DNA from: CAWBXL01 sp963837365
GTDB lineage: Bacteria; Acidobacteriota; Terriglobia; Terriglobales; Acidobacteriaceae
Reading direction: 5' to 3'
Assembly: GCA_963837365.1 (NCBI GenBank)
Contig: CAWIMW010000008.1
Coordinates: forward strand, 124,001 to 188,000
Length of the DNA stretch: 64,000 bases
The first letter of the stretch is position 1; the number at the start of each line of letters is the position of its first letter. The notes beneath the pieces were generated by a model, which was not told where the DNA came from, did not search any database, and saw nothing but the letters and a program-made list of their open reading frames with translations. A program made the position numbers and the translations under genes. Positions 25,586 through 34,625 of this stretch are shown piece after piece.

Positions 25586-27379
25586 ATGGCCACGGTTACA
25601 ACAATGCCTATGAACAAAATCTCCGGCGGTGGCTTTCTGATTGAAGAGCGCAGGCCGGAGGAGGTGTTTACTCCGGAAGATTTCAGTGAACAACACCAGC
25701 TGATCGCGCAAACGGCCGAAGAATTTGCCGCCAAGGAAATCGTTCCCAATATAGAAAGAATGGAGCACAAGGATTTCTCAGCCAACCGTGAGCTGCTGAA
25801 AAAAGCAGGTGAACTGGGCCTGAGCGGAGTGGATGTCCCCGAGCAGTACGGCGGCATGCAGCTGGATAAAGTTACATCTGCCATCATCGCCGACCGCATT
25901 GCCAAATACGGCGGCTTTAGCACCACATGGGGAGCACATACCTGTATCGGCACCTTGCCCATCGTGTATTTCGGCACGGATGCACAGAAAGAGAAATACT
26001 TGCCGGGACTGGCCAGCGGGACAACAGTCGGAGCCTATGCGCTTTCCGAATCGTCCTCCGGGTCCGATGCGCTCAATTGCCGGGCCAAGGCTACGCTGTC
26101 TGCCGATGGGAAATTCTATCGGCTGAACGGCGAAAAAATGTGGATCACCAACGCCGGCTTCGCCGACCTGTTCATAGTATTCGCCAAAGTAGACGGAGAA
26201 AAATTCACCGCATTCATCGTGGAGCGCAGTTTCCCCGGATTCTCCGTTGGCGCGGAAGAGCACAAGATGGGCATTCGCGGATCATCCACCTGCCCGCTCA
26301 TTCTCAACGATTGCAAAGTGCCTGTGGAGAACGTGCTGGGCGAAATTGGCAAGGGACATCACATCGCCTTCAACGTGCTGAATGTGGGCCGCTTCAAGCT
26401 GGGGGCGGGGTGTATCGGCGGCGCACGCGTATCCATCGAAAACGCCATTGCCTACGCCAAGCAGCGCAAAGCGTTCGGCAAAGTGATTGCCGATTTCGGC
26501 CTGGTGCGCGAAAAGCTGGCCAACATGGCCGCCGGAATCTTCACCGGTGAAGCTATGGCTTATCGCACCGTCGGCATGATGGATACGGCCATAGAGCATC
26601 TGGGTGACGCCCATAGCGACATGGCCCAAGTCCGCAAGGTGATTGACGAGTATGCCGTCGAGTGCTCCATCCTGAAAGTCTGGGGCTCGGAGTTCTTAAA
26701 CTATGCGGTAGACGAAACCGTGCAGATCTACGGCGGATACGGCTTTGTCGAAGAATATCCGGCAGAACGCGCATATCGTGATGCGCGTATCAACCGCATC
26801 TTCGAAGGGACAAACGAAATCAACCGCCTGGTCATCACCGGATTCCTGTTAAAACGCGCCATGACTGGGCAGCTTCCGCTAATGGCAGCCATCAAGAAAC
26901 TGATGGATGAAGTGCTCTCGGGAACCAGAGAGGAGGGCGCGGAAGGTCTGCTGGCAGAAGAACGCAGGCTGGTCGCGGCAGCCAAAAAGGTCGGCTTGTT
27001 TGCTGCCGGGGTTGCCACCCAGAAATATATGCAGACCATTCAGGACCAGCAGGAAATCATGGGCGCGATCGCCAACATGACGATTGAAACCTACGCCATG
27101 GAATCCGCCGTTCTACGGGCGCAGAAACTCGCCGTTAAGCATGGCGAAGCAAGTGCAGCCAATGCCATTGCCATGGCCCGAGTCTATGCCGCCGGAGCGA
27201 TGGAGAAGATTGAAAGTGCCGCCAAGACCGTAATCGCGGCTGTAGCCGAGGGTGACATGCTGCGTTCGCAGATGGCGATCCTGCGGCGGCTCACGAAATA
27301 CGAGCCTTTCAACACGATTGCCCTCCGGGAAACGATCGCGCAGAAGGTGATCGAGACGGGCAAGTATCAGGTGATGTAA
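25586..27379 (+). CDS. Acyl-CoA dehydrogenase, long form with C-terminal extension (VLCAD/ACAD9-like)
   Basis: 597 aa. The FAD-dependent dehydrogenase core spans about residues 35-410: Y-A-L-S-E-S-S-S-G-S-D-A, W-I-T-N-A-G-F-A-D, and catalytic Glu in I-F-E-G-T-N-E-I-N-R. An additional 170-residue C-terminal domain follows, as in VLCAD, ACAD9 and Bacillus FadE. It oxidises acyl-CoA to enoyl-CoA and passes electrons to ETF, encoded at 38.4-40.2 kb. TTGAGGTGAACT precedes the ATG. Consistent with fatty-acid beta-oxidation next to a ligase. Confidence 0.93.
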   Translation: MATVTTMPMNKISGGGFLIEERRPEEVFTPEDFSEQHQLIAQTAEEFAAKEIVPNIERMEHKDFSANRELLKKAGELGLSGVDVPEQYGGMQLDKVTSAIIADRIAKYGGFSTTWGAHTCIGTLPIVYFGTDAQKEKYLPGLASGTTVGAYALSESSSGSDALNCRAKATLSADGKFYRLNGEKMWITNAGFADLFIVFAKVDGEKFTAFIVERSFPGFSVGAEEHKMGIRGSSTCPLILNDCKVPVENVLGEIGKGHHIAFNVLNVGRFKLGAGCIGGARVSIENAIAYAKQRKAFGKVIADFGLVREKLANMAAGIFTGEAMAYRTVGMMDTAIEHLGDAHSDMAQVRKVIDEYAVECSILKVWGSEFLNYAVDETVQIYGGYGFVEEYPAERAYRDARINRIFEGTNEINRLVITGFLLKRAMTGQLPLMAAIKKLMDEVLSGTREEGAEGLLAEERRLVAAAKKVGLFAAGVATQKYMQTIQDQQEIMGAIANMTIETYAMESAVLRAQKLAVKHGEASAANAIAMARVYAAGAMEKIESAAKTVIAAVAEGDMLRSQMAILRRLTKYEPFNTIALRETIAQKVIETGKYQVM

Positions 27380-27408
27380 ATCGCGGCGCGCGGCAAAGGA
27401 GGAATACC

Positions 27409-27777
27409 ATGCCAGAACAACGTTTGTTGTGTGTTTCTTTCGACAAAGTAGTGTCAGATAGCCGTGCTGCCGCCTTCAGAGCAGCAGGATTTATTGTGAC
27501 CGCTACCACACGCATCAAGGAGGCACTGGGGCTTCTGGCCAGTCATAACTTTGAACTCGTTGTCATCGGGCACCGGTTTTCCAGGGAAGATAGATATGTG
27601 CTCGCGGTCGAGGCCAAAGAGAAATCCGATGTCCCTGTCATTCTGGTGTGCGGCGCCTCACCGGACGCCGAGATACCGGCAACAACCCGGGTATATGCAC
27701 TGGAAGGCAACGAAGGCTTGGTGGGAGCAGCTTTGGCGTTGGTTCCGGCGGAAGAAATCGCGCGCAAAGCTGCCTGA
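27409..27777 (+). CDS. Receiver-like domain protein lacking the phosphoacceptor Asp
   Basis: 122 aa folding like a CheY receiver: beta-1 L-L-C-V-S-F-D, beta-3 L-V-V-I-G-H, beta-4 V-P-V-I-L-V-C-G-A. The Asp normally ending beta-3 is Gly-His, and the conserved Lys region reads Y-A-L-E-G-N-E-G-L. It is probably an unphosphorylated pseudo-receiver acting by protein contact. It has AAAGGAGG before its ATG and follows acyl-CoA dehydrogenase by 29 bases, so it is likely co-transcribed. No output domain. Confidence 0.65.
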   Translation: MPEQRLLCVSFDKVVSDSRAAAFRAAGFIVTATTRIKEALGLLASHNFELVVIGHRFSREDRYVLAVEAKEKSDVPVILVCGASPDAEIPATTRVYALEGNEGLVGAALALVPAEEIARKAA

Positions 27778-27866
27778 TGGGTTTGTCCATCAGAGTCATC
27801 GCAGGGCCCACGGCAACGCTGGAACGGAAAGAAGGCAACCAGTCAACACGCCGTAAGTACCAGCGC

Positions 27867-28724
27867 TCACCGCACACCTGTGTTGCATGTGGCACGCGCC
27901 TGACTACGGTCGTCTCCCGCCCGTCGCTTACTCTGCACCCTATGTGTCAGGGCCAGACGATTGGCGATGATCATGTACACAGACGGATTAAAAACCAATC
28001 CAACATGCGTTCCTGAGACGGGAAAATCGGCTTCAGGGTTGTCGGTCTTGCAATGATGCCAGTCCACCATCCCGTCATCGGCGGTGTACACCGCAGTCTC
28101 CATCACCGCTGGAGGCACATCGCGCTCCAGAGAGTCCATAAAATCGCAGGTGCAATGTCCGGTATAGCAAGCGGGAAATACACCATCGCCGTGCTTTTTC
28201 AGGATGCGTTGGCGAACCGCCTCAGCCGCGCGCAGGATGCCGGCATGGGCCACGGCACCGCGAAAAGGAGCGCCCAGCGTGATGACCGAAGCAATGTCCC
28301 GCGGCCTTTGCCCCGCGATCGAACGGGCGATCACGCCTCCCAGACTATGGCCAATCAAATGGATCCTGCGGCCGGTCTTAGCCAGCGCTTTCTCAATAGT
28401 CTCGTTCAAACAGCGTTCAATCAGGAGATTGGGACATTCTGCGTTGACGCTGATCCCGGAAAAGAAAGCTTCGTATCCGATTCGTCCCAGCCATCCACGC
28501 AGAGGAAATAGATAATGATCGGGACAAAGGAAACCAGGGATGAGAACCACCGCAGAACCGTCCCCGCGAGGAGTCCCCATACCGTAGTAGATGGGCGCAG
28601 CATGCAGCAGAACCAACTCGGCCGCAAACAGTAACTCACTCAAAATGGGGAGGTTAGCTTCCTGGTAATCTCGAGTTCGGATATTGGGGCCGCGATCAGC
28701 AGATCGAACGTTCGTTCTTCTCAT
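27867..28724 (-). CDS. Alpha/beta-hydrolase lipase (triacylglycerol lipase-like), paralogue 2
   Basis: About 285 aa from the ATG at 28724; the frame is open to 28793, but that would cross into the divergent gene. G-H-S-L-G-G nucleophile, D-D-G-M-V-D-W acid and S-G-T-H-V-G-L His match the paralogue at 20908-21744 along the whole conserved part, including the Cys-rich C-Y-T-G-H-C-T-C-D-F stretch. The C-terminus adds a basic tail. Converges with the receiver-like gene. Role inferred as lipid or PHA mobilisation. Confidence 0.85.
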   Translation of the reverse strand: MRRTNVRSADRGPNIRTRDYQEANLPILSELLFAAELVLLHAAPIYYGMGTPRGDGSAVVLIPGFLCPDHYLFPLRGWLGRIGYEAFFSGISVNAECPNLLIERCLNETIEKALAKTGRRIHLIGHSLGGVIARSIAGQRPRDIASVITLGAPFRGAVAHAGILRAAEAVRQRILKKHGDGVFPACYTGHCTCDFMDSLERDVPPAVMETAVYTADDGMVDWHHCKTDNPEADFPVSGTHVGLVFNPSVYMIIANRLALTHRVQSKRRAGDDRSQARATCNTGVR

Positions 28725-28853
28725 TAAGCGCCGTCTTAATGTACGCGTGATCCGCAAATTGCACAATAGATGAACGCGCCATTTGGCGCACAATGGTTAC
28801 TGCGTGGCGGTTCAAGTAAGGATGCAGACACGCTCGGTGAATGGGTTGACACT

Positions 28854-29612
28854 ATGGCGGAGACTGCGACTCCAGTACAGCTGAAGCCACAAACGCTCGA
28901 GGCGTTTAGCGCCTACATTCGTGATGCTGAAGCAGAAATGGAAAAGACTCTGAGCGGCAACGGGCCCTTCTTGTGGTCCGACGCGAGTGCGGAGCGGTCC
29001 CAGCGCGTCCGTGAGGGAAAAGTTGTAGCGGAATTCTGGTCGGGACACGGGCCGGTCAAGGTGCCGAGTGGTTTGATCCATGACTGGGTCGGCACTGCCT
29101 TGATTCCTGGTACGACCGCCAAGGACGTTCTGGCGCTAGTGCAGGACTACGATAACCATCAGAACATTTACAAGCCTGAAGTGATCGCCTCCAGGCTGAT
29201 CAGCCATCACGACAACGATTTCCAAATCTATCTGCGTCTTCTCAAGAAGAAAATCCTTACGGTGGTCCTCGATACCGATCACGATGTGCACTATCGTGCC
29301 GTGGACCAAACCCACTGGACTTGCCGCTCGTACACGACACGGATTGCCGAAGTGGAGAACGCCGGAACTCCGAAGGAAAGGTTGTTGTCACCCGATACGG
29401 GCTATGGATTCTTATGGCGTTTGTATTCTTACTGGCGATTCGAGGAACGCGACTCCGGAGTCTACGTTGAATGCCGCGCCATCTCGCTGACACGCGACGT
29501 GCCCTATGGGCTTGGGTGGGTCATCGAACCGATCATCCAGAAGCTGCCTAAAGAATCGCTCATCCATACGCTTGATGCTACTCGCCAGGCGCTGCATACC
29601 AAAGTGAGGTAA
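28854..29612 (+). CDS. SRPBCC/START-like protein of unknown function
   Basis: 252 aa from the ATG at 28854; an ATG at 28770 would add 28 residues but overlaps the divergent lipase's upstream region. V-G-T-A-L-I-P-G-T-T-A-K-D-V-L-A-L-V-Q-D-Y and the later C-R-S-Y-T-T-R-I and L-T-R-D-V-P-Y-G-L-G segments suggest a helix-grip (SRPBCC) fold with a hydrophobic cavity, as in START and polyketide-cyclase relatives. No signal peptide. Its place among lipid genes fits lipid binding, but this is inference. Confidence 0.65.
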   Translation: MAETATPVQLKPQTLEAFSAYIRDAEAEMEKTLSGNGPFLWSDASAERSQRVREGKVVAEFWSGHGPVKVPSGLIHDWVGTALIPGTTAKDVLALVQDYDNHQNIYKPEVIASRLISHHDNDFQIYLRLLKKKILTVVLDTDHDVHYRAVDQTHWTCRSYTTRIAEVENAGTPKERLLSPDTGYGFLWRLYSYWRFEERDSGVYVECRAISLTRDVPYGLGWVIEPIIQKLPKESLIHTLDATRQALHTKVR

Positions 29613-29741
29613 ACCTCCTCTCTGCTCCGGATGCTGGTGGCACCAAGGCTGGAGGAAAATCTTTCTCACTGAAGTTATTGCAAAGAGTGAACACCCCGTC
29701 CTCTACCACCGGGGATGGGATGTTCTGCAATTTGAATTGGC

Positions 29742-30197
29742 TTAACTCGCTGCTTTGATTAGCTCCGGGACCGAGCCGGTCTTGATTTCTACAGCCGCTT
29801 GCAGGTCGCGGACGTGCTCTTCTTCCATCACCAGAATATCCTGCAAGACTCTGGCTAGACCAAACTCGCTGATCTCCATCGCCGAGCGGATACGTTCCTT
29901 GTAATGCGCTACAGCTGCTTTCTCGCCAGCCAGGTCTTCGCGGAGCATCTCCTCAGAATCTGAGGAGGTCTTAATTTCCGCCACCCTAGTGGTCGGGCGT
30001 CCGCCTAAAAACGCCACCTGCTCAGCCAATGTCGTGGCATGTTGCATTTCTTCGGTAGCGTGTGTGAGCAACTCGGACTGGATGGCGACAAAACGCGCAC
30101 CACTGATCAACGAAGCATGGTTAATGTATTGGATCGCGCTGGCAAATTCGTCAGCAATGTCTCGATTAAGTGCATCAATCAGCTCTGCTTTAGTCAT
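29742..30197 (-). CDS. Ferritin-like di-iron protein (bacterioferritin-type)
   Basis: 151 aa from the ATG at 30197, chosen for its AAGGAGAAACGACC leader. It is a four-helix bundle with iron-ligand patterns E17, E50-x-x-H53, E92 and E125-x-x-H128. It is short for bacterioferritin and has no clear haem Met, so it belongs to the wider ferritin-like/Dps-like group. Likely iron storage or oxidative-stress protection in the cytoplasm. It converges with the START-like gene. Confidence 0.85.
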   Translation of the reverse strand: MTKAELIDALNRDIADEFASAIQYINHASLISGARFVAIQSELLTHATEEMQHATTLAEQVAFLGGRPTTRVAEIKTSSDSEEMLREDLAGEKAAVAHYKERIRSAMEISEFGLARVLQDILVMEEEHVRDLQAAVEIKTGSVPELIKAAS

Positions 30198-30471
30198 GGT
30201 CGTTTCTCCTTGTGCGCGATGAGATAACGATTGCACTCACTGGCACAGTGACAGTAGTCACGGAGAAGCGTGGCCGTCATCACCTGTTGCGGAGTTTCAT
30301 ACCCTGTGCAAGATTTCTTTCAACAACAACCCCGCGGGCAGAAAAACCAGCAACATTGTGATTAGCATCACGCTTTCCACAGAGGTGACCGCAATCACTG
30401 TTATTGCTCCAAGTTCGTCCTATCCTTCTGTGCCGGAAGACCAGCACAGAAAGTGTAGAAAGGAGACTCCC

Positions 30472-30903
30472 ATGTTCCGTCGATTTGTTGCTGGCAGTGC
30501 CATAGGCGCAGTCGTGATCGCAGTAGGCGCGCTGGCACTGGCGTGGTTTGGCCTGAATCTGCAAGGAACGCGGATTCTGACCATGGTCTGGTGCTTCGTT
30601 CCATTTGCCTGGGGCATCTGGGCCATGCTGACTCCAAAGGCTTGGATGCCAGAGCGCCTCCCCTATTGGGGCGCGTCCCTGGGATTTATTGGCGGGTTTA
30701 CCAGCGCGTTCATTCTGAACCTGCCATCTCGTGTCTTTGAAATCGCTGTGCCTGTAGCCGGGCGCTTACTCGCGGTGGCGGCTGTTACCGTGCTTTACTA
30801 CTTTTTGTGGATGTTAGTACGGGCCGCCTATCTCAATCTGGTACCAATCAAGCCTCGCGCAGAGGAGGCTTCGATCAACCCGCAACTTAAGAAAGTCGCC
30901 TAA
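30472..30903 (+). CDS. Small membrane protein of unknown function, four helices
   Basis: 143 aa from the ATG at 30472, with AAAGGAGACTCCC directly upstream; the open frame upstream of it is not conserved in character. Four hydrophobic segments are visible: residues about 8-28, 36-52, 67-83 and 92-114. A short polar C-terminus ends in K-K-V-A. I recognise no family. A strong terminator follows. Confidence 0.6.
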   Translation: MFRRFVAGSAIGAVVIAVGALALAWFGLNLQGTRILTMVWCFVPFAWGIWAMLTPKAWMPERLPYWGASLGFIGGFTSAFILNLPSRVFEIAVPVAGRLLAVAAVTVLYYFLWMLVRAAYLNLVPIKPRAEEASINPQLKKVA

Positions 30904-30948
30904 CCAGCCTTCTTCATTGCGGAAGAATCTGGCACTCGCCATAACACA

Positions 30949-30988
30949 GGGCACGGACAGTTTGATGGGTCCGTGCCCTTCTTCTTGA
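30949..30988 (+). terminator. Rho-independent terminator
   Basis: Perfect 10-bp stem GGGCACGGAC (30949-30958) with GTCCGTGCCC (30969-30978), a 10-base loop, then TTCTTCTT. It ends the small membrane-protein gene. Confidence 0.75.
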
Positions 30989-31123
30989 GCTGGACAAATG
31001 CCTCGACCTTGACTCCTGTGACTATACTCACAACCTGCCGTGACACGCAGTACGGATTCAGCAGGCAACCGATGGTCTATTAGGAGTGGCAATCTCCGTT
31101 CGGCCGCACAGTGAGGCAATCAT

Positions 31124-31510
31124 ATGGATGTTCGCGAGTGGTCGCAGTCTGAAGTCGAGTACGGCCGAAAGGTTCTGGATTCTGGGCTGGAGGGAGCTCG
31201 TTCCGCCCGGGAAGCATTTTTAGATGGTAGACCTCTTACTCCGTTTCTTAGCGAGTCATTTAGAAAAGCATTAAAACCTGCTGCCCTGGGAGCTTTGCTT
31301 GGAGTTGTGAGCAGTTGCCCCGGAAGCCGACGCAGATCGGCTGGCAGTGTGTTGGCGCTTGGTTTGCTCGGTGGCACAATTGGATTTGGGGCGGGAATGA
31401 TTTGGCACCTTCGCCACCTGACAGGGAGCATTGCATCCGGTGCTTTGAAAAACATTGACAAGGTGCGTGATGAGCACTGGCTGGAAAGGCATCCCATCGA
31501 CTACGCATAG
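31124..31510 (+). CDS. Small membrane-associated protein of unknown function
   Basis: 128 aa. A charged N-terminal 50 residues precedes two glycine-rich hydrophobic stretches (about residues 53-65 and 75-92), and the C-terminus is charged. The gap from 30904 holds only the terminator. I recognise no family. The ribosome site is weak (GTGAGGCAATCAT), so the start is moderately sure. It lies 123 bases upstream of the adhE-type gene. Confidence 0.5.
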   Translation: MDVREWSQSEVEYGRKVLDSGLEGARSAREAFLDGRPLTPFLSESFRKALKPAALGALLGVVSSCPGSRRRSAGSVLALGLLGGTIGFGAGMIWHLRHLTGSIASGALKNIDKVRDEHWLERHPIDYA

Positions 31511-31633
31511 AAACGAAACAAGTATGGCAGTGCCCGGCGGTTTATCCCACCTCGTGATTGTGAGAGCCGGGAACATCAAGAGTGATCATGCTTCTCGTAG
31601 GTAACGGGCCCTCAAGCTACACAGGGGGCAACG

Positions 31634-34298
31634 ATGATCGCGAGCCAAGCAGTGCAGGAGCGGGTACAGATCCCGCAGTCTAAGGAAAGCCTCAGTAAAG
31701 AGCGCATTGCCTATTTGGAAAACCTGGTCGCCCAAGCCAGGATAGCTGCCGCCGTCTTCACTCAATTCACGCAGGAAGACGTTGACCGTATCGTGAAGCC
31801 AATGGTCTTGGCTGGACTGGAGCAGGCCCAGTACCTTGCCCGCCTTGCCGTCGAAGAAACCAAACTCGGAGTGATGGAAGACAAAGTCCTAAAGAACATG
31901 GTGGCGACCGAGTTCGCCTACAACTACATCAAGGACAAACGTACTGTCGGCATCATTCACGAGTTTCCGGAACAAAATTTGGTCGAGATGGCTGAGCCGA
32001 TTGGAGTCATCTTCTCGCTCCTGCCCATCACGAACCCCACTTCGACCGTGCTCTTCAAATGCATCATGGCCATCAAGACTCGGAACGCGGTCATTTTTAG
32101 TCCGCACCCAAAGGCGTGGCGCTGCTGCTCTGAAGCAGTAAAGATCATGTATGAAACCGCGCTGAAGCACGGTGCGCCCGAAGGAGTTTTTACCTGCCTG
32201 GAATCGCACACACTACAGGACAACGCTTACCTTATGCGGCACAAAGATGTGGCCCTGATTGATGCCACGGGCGGGCCGGGCGCAGTCAAAGCGGCTTATA
32301 GCTCGGGCAAACCCGCACTGGGTGTGGGCCCGGGGAACACACCGGTTTATCTGGAAAAAACCGCGGACCTAAATACGGCTGTCGTGGACATCATTATCTC
32401 CAAGACCTTCGACAATGGAACGATTTGCGCCTCTGAACAGACGCTGGTGATTGACGACGAAATCTACGACGTCGTACTGAAGAAGTTTGCCGACCTGGGC
32501 GCGCACATCTGCAATGAAAAAGAGACGGAGCTGCTGGGGCGCACAGTGATTGATCCGGAGACTGGGTTCATGCAGCCCATGGCGATTGGGCAGAAGGCCA
32601 CCGATATCGCCCGCTTCGTCGGACTTTCCGTAAAGCCGGACACCAAACTGTTGATTGCGCCAATTCAAGGCGTGGGCCGCGAATATCCCTTGTCAGTGGA
32701 GAAGCTGTTCCCGCTGCTGGCGGTCTATCGGGCGAAGTCCGTGGATGAAGCGCTCAAGGTTTGCGTGGACGTGAACCATGCCGGCGGTCTTGGCCATACG
32801 GCGGTCATCTTCTCGCGCAACGATGAAATCATCCGCAAGTTCGGCGATGTAATGAATGCGGGACGGATCATTGTGAATTCACCAGGATCAGTCGGCGCCT
32901 TAGGCGGCGTTTACAACGACATGGTGCCCACCTTCTCCTTCGGATGCGGGACCGGCGGGGGCAACAGCACCACCGACAACACCAATATCTATCACTACCT
33001 CAACATCAAACGCGTGGCTCGGAGGACACAAGCCCATATGTGGTTCCGGGTTCCCAATCAGATTTATTTCAACCTGAACGCGGTGGAGAACCTGCGTGAT
33101 TTCCCGTCGCGCTGCACCATCATTGTGACCAACCAGGCGCTGGAGAAATTCGGCCACGTGGACATTGTCCGGCGCTACATTCCCGCGGACACTCACGTTC
33201 ATGTGCAGGTCATCCCCGATGCGGAGCCTGAGGTCAAAGTGGTCGCGCAGGGAGTAGAGACGCTGAATTTCTACAAGGCAGACCAGATCATCGCGCTGGG
33301 CGGCGGGTCGGTAATTGATGCGGCCAAGATCATGAAGCTCAAGTACGAGTCGCCCGAGGCTGACTTGGCAGAACTGGCCGCGCCATTTCTGGACTTGCGC
33401 AAGCGAGTGGTCAAGTATCCCAACCGAAAAGGTCAACCGCGCACGCTTGGTCGCCATTCCTACTACCAGCGGAACCGGCAGCGAGATCACAGCGTTTGCT
33501 GTCCTTACGGACAAAGAGCACGGACGCAAAGTGACGCTTGCCGACTACTCGCTAACTCCGGATGTGGCCATCGTTGATCCGCAGTTCGTCATGTCCATGC
33601 CGAAGGGCCTGACTGCCGATACCGGCATTGATTGCCTGACCCACGCCCTGGAAGCGGGAGTTTCCAGCTACGCATCGCCCTACACCGATTGCAACGCCAT
33701 GCAGGCGATCCGGATGGTGTTCAAGTACTTGCCCATCGCGTATGAAAATCCCCGCGATGAAGAAGCGCGCAGCATGATGCACAATGCCGCCGCCATCGCG
33801 GCAATGGCGTTCTCCAACGCATCGGTAGGTGTGAACCACGCACTCGCTCATGCATTTGGTGCGCGCTTCCATGTGGCACACGGCCGGGCCAATGCGCTCA
33901 TGCTGCCGCACGCGATTGCGTATAACGCAGCAGTGCCCAGCAAGTTTGTGCCGTCGCCCTACCAGCAGGGGCATGTCGCACACAAGAAGTACGCGACCGT
34001 CGCCGATCTGCTGGGCCTGGGCGGTCATACCGTTGAGGAGAAGGTAAAGAACCTGATCACGGCGGTGGAACAGTTACTCGATCAATTGGAATTTCCGCGC
34101 TCGATCGCCGAGCTGGGAATCTCGAAGGAAGAGTTCGAGCGGGCGATGCCCGAGTTGACCAAGCTCGCCTTTGACGATCCTTCCGGGCGGTCAAATCCTC
34201 GCATGCCGTTGATGAGCGAATTGGCCGATCTGTTCTGGAAAGCTTACGAAGGTCGTGGTCTGACCAAGGCGAATGCGTCGCAGCAGAAAACCGCGTAG
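31634..34298 (+). pseudogene. adhE: Bifunctional CoA-acylating aldehyde/alcohol dehydrogenase, AdhE-type, with one frameshift
   Basis: The N-terminal aldehyde dehydrogenase domain (residues 1-450) has its catalytic C265 in T-I-C-A-S-E-Q; V-G-P-G-N-T-P-V-Y matches AdhE. The iron-type alcohol dehydrogenase domain follows, with I-P-T-T-S-G-T-G-S-E and metal ligands in N-H-A-L-A-H-A-F-G and F-H-V-A-H-G-R-A. The reading frame breaks at about 33417-33424 (TATCCCAACCGAA): removing one base restores continuous sequence of 888 aa, normal for AdhE. Sequencing error and true mutation are both possible. The enzyme reduces acyl-CoA via aldehyde to alcohol with NADH. Directly upstream of a STAS protein and a wax ester synthase, it may supply fatty alcohols rather than ethanol (inference). 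Confidence 0.85.
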
Positions 34299-34313
34299 CG
34301 GATGGGAGTGCGT

Positions 34314-34589
34314 ATGGCAATGATTGCTGTGTTGCTGAAGATTGATGAAGAGCACGTTGCGCAAGCGTTGCAAGAGGCCGGAGAAAAGCTGGACGGCACT
34401 GAGGGCGAAGTGGTTTTGGATTTTTCTTCCGTGCGCAGGATCGATCCGAGTGCTCTTAAAGCGATGGAAGAATTCGTGGGCAAGGCCGACGACAAATCCA
34501 TCAAGGCCGTTTTACGCGGTGTCAATGTTGACGTTTACAAGGTGCTGACGCTGGTGAAGCTGGTGTCGCGGTTTTCGTTCGTGAACTGA
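34314..34589 (+). CDS. STAS-domain protein (anti-sigma-factor-antagonist-like)
   Basis: 91 aa from the ATG at 34314, chosen for GGGAG six bases upstream. V-V-L-D-F-S-S-V-R-R-I-D-P-S-A-L matches the STAS core. Ser46 in D-P-S-A-L is where SpoIIAA-type proteins are phosphorylated. No partner kinase or sigma factor is encoded nearby. It lies between adhE and the wax ester synthase in a tight same-strand run and may regulate one of them. The partner is unknown. Confidence 0.8.
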   Translation: MAMIAVLLKIDEEHVAQALQEAGEKLDGTEGEVVLDFSSVRRIDPSALKAMEEFVGKADDKSIKAVLRGVNVDVYKVLTLVKLVSRFSFVN

Positions 34590-34625
34590 GATGCGCACGC
34601 GCAAGGTTGAATAAGGAGAGTTGCC

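Noticed and set aside
33447..34298. Separate iron-containing alcohol dehydrogenase gene
   Set aside because: It begins inside the conserved substrate loop and continues the AdhE sequence after a one-base shift; no ribosome site precedes it.
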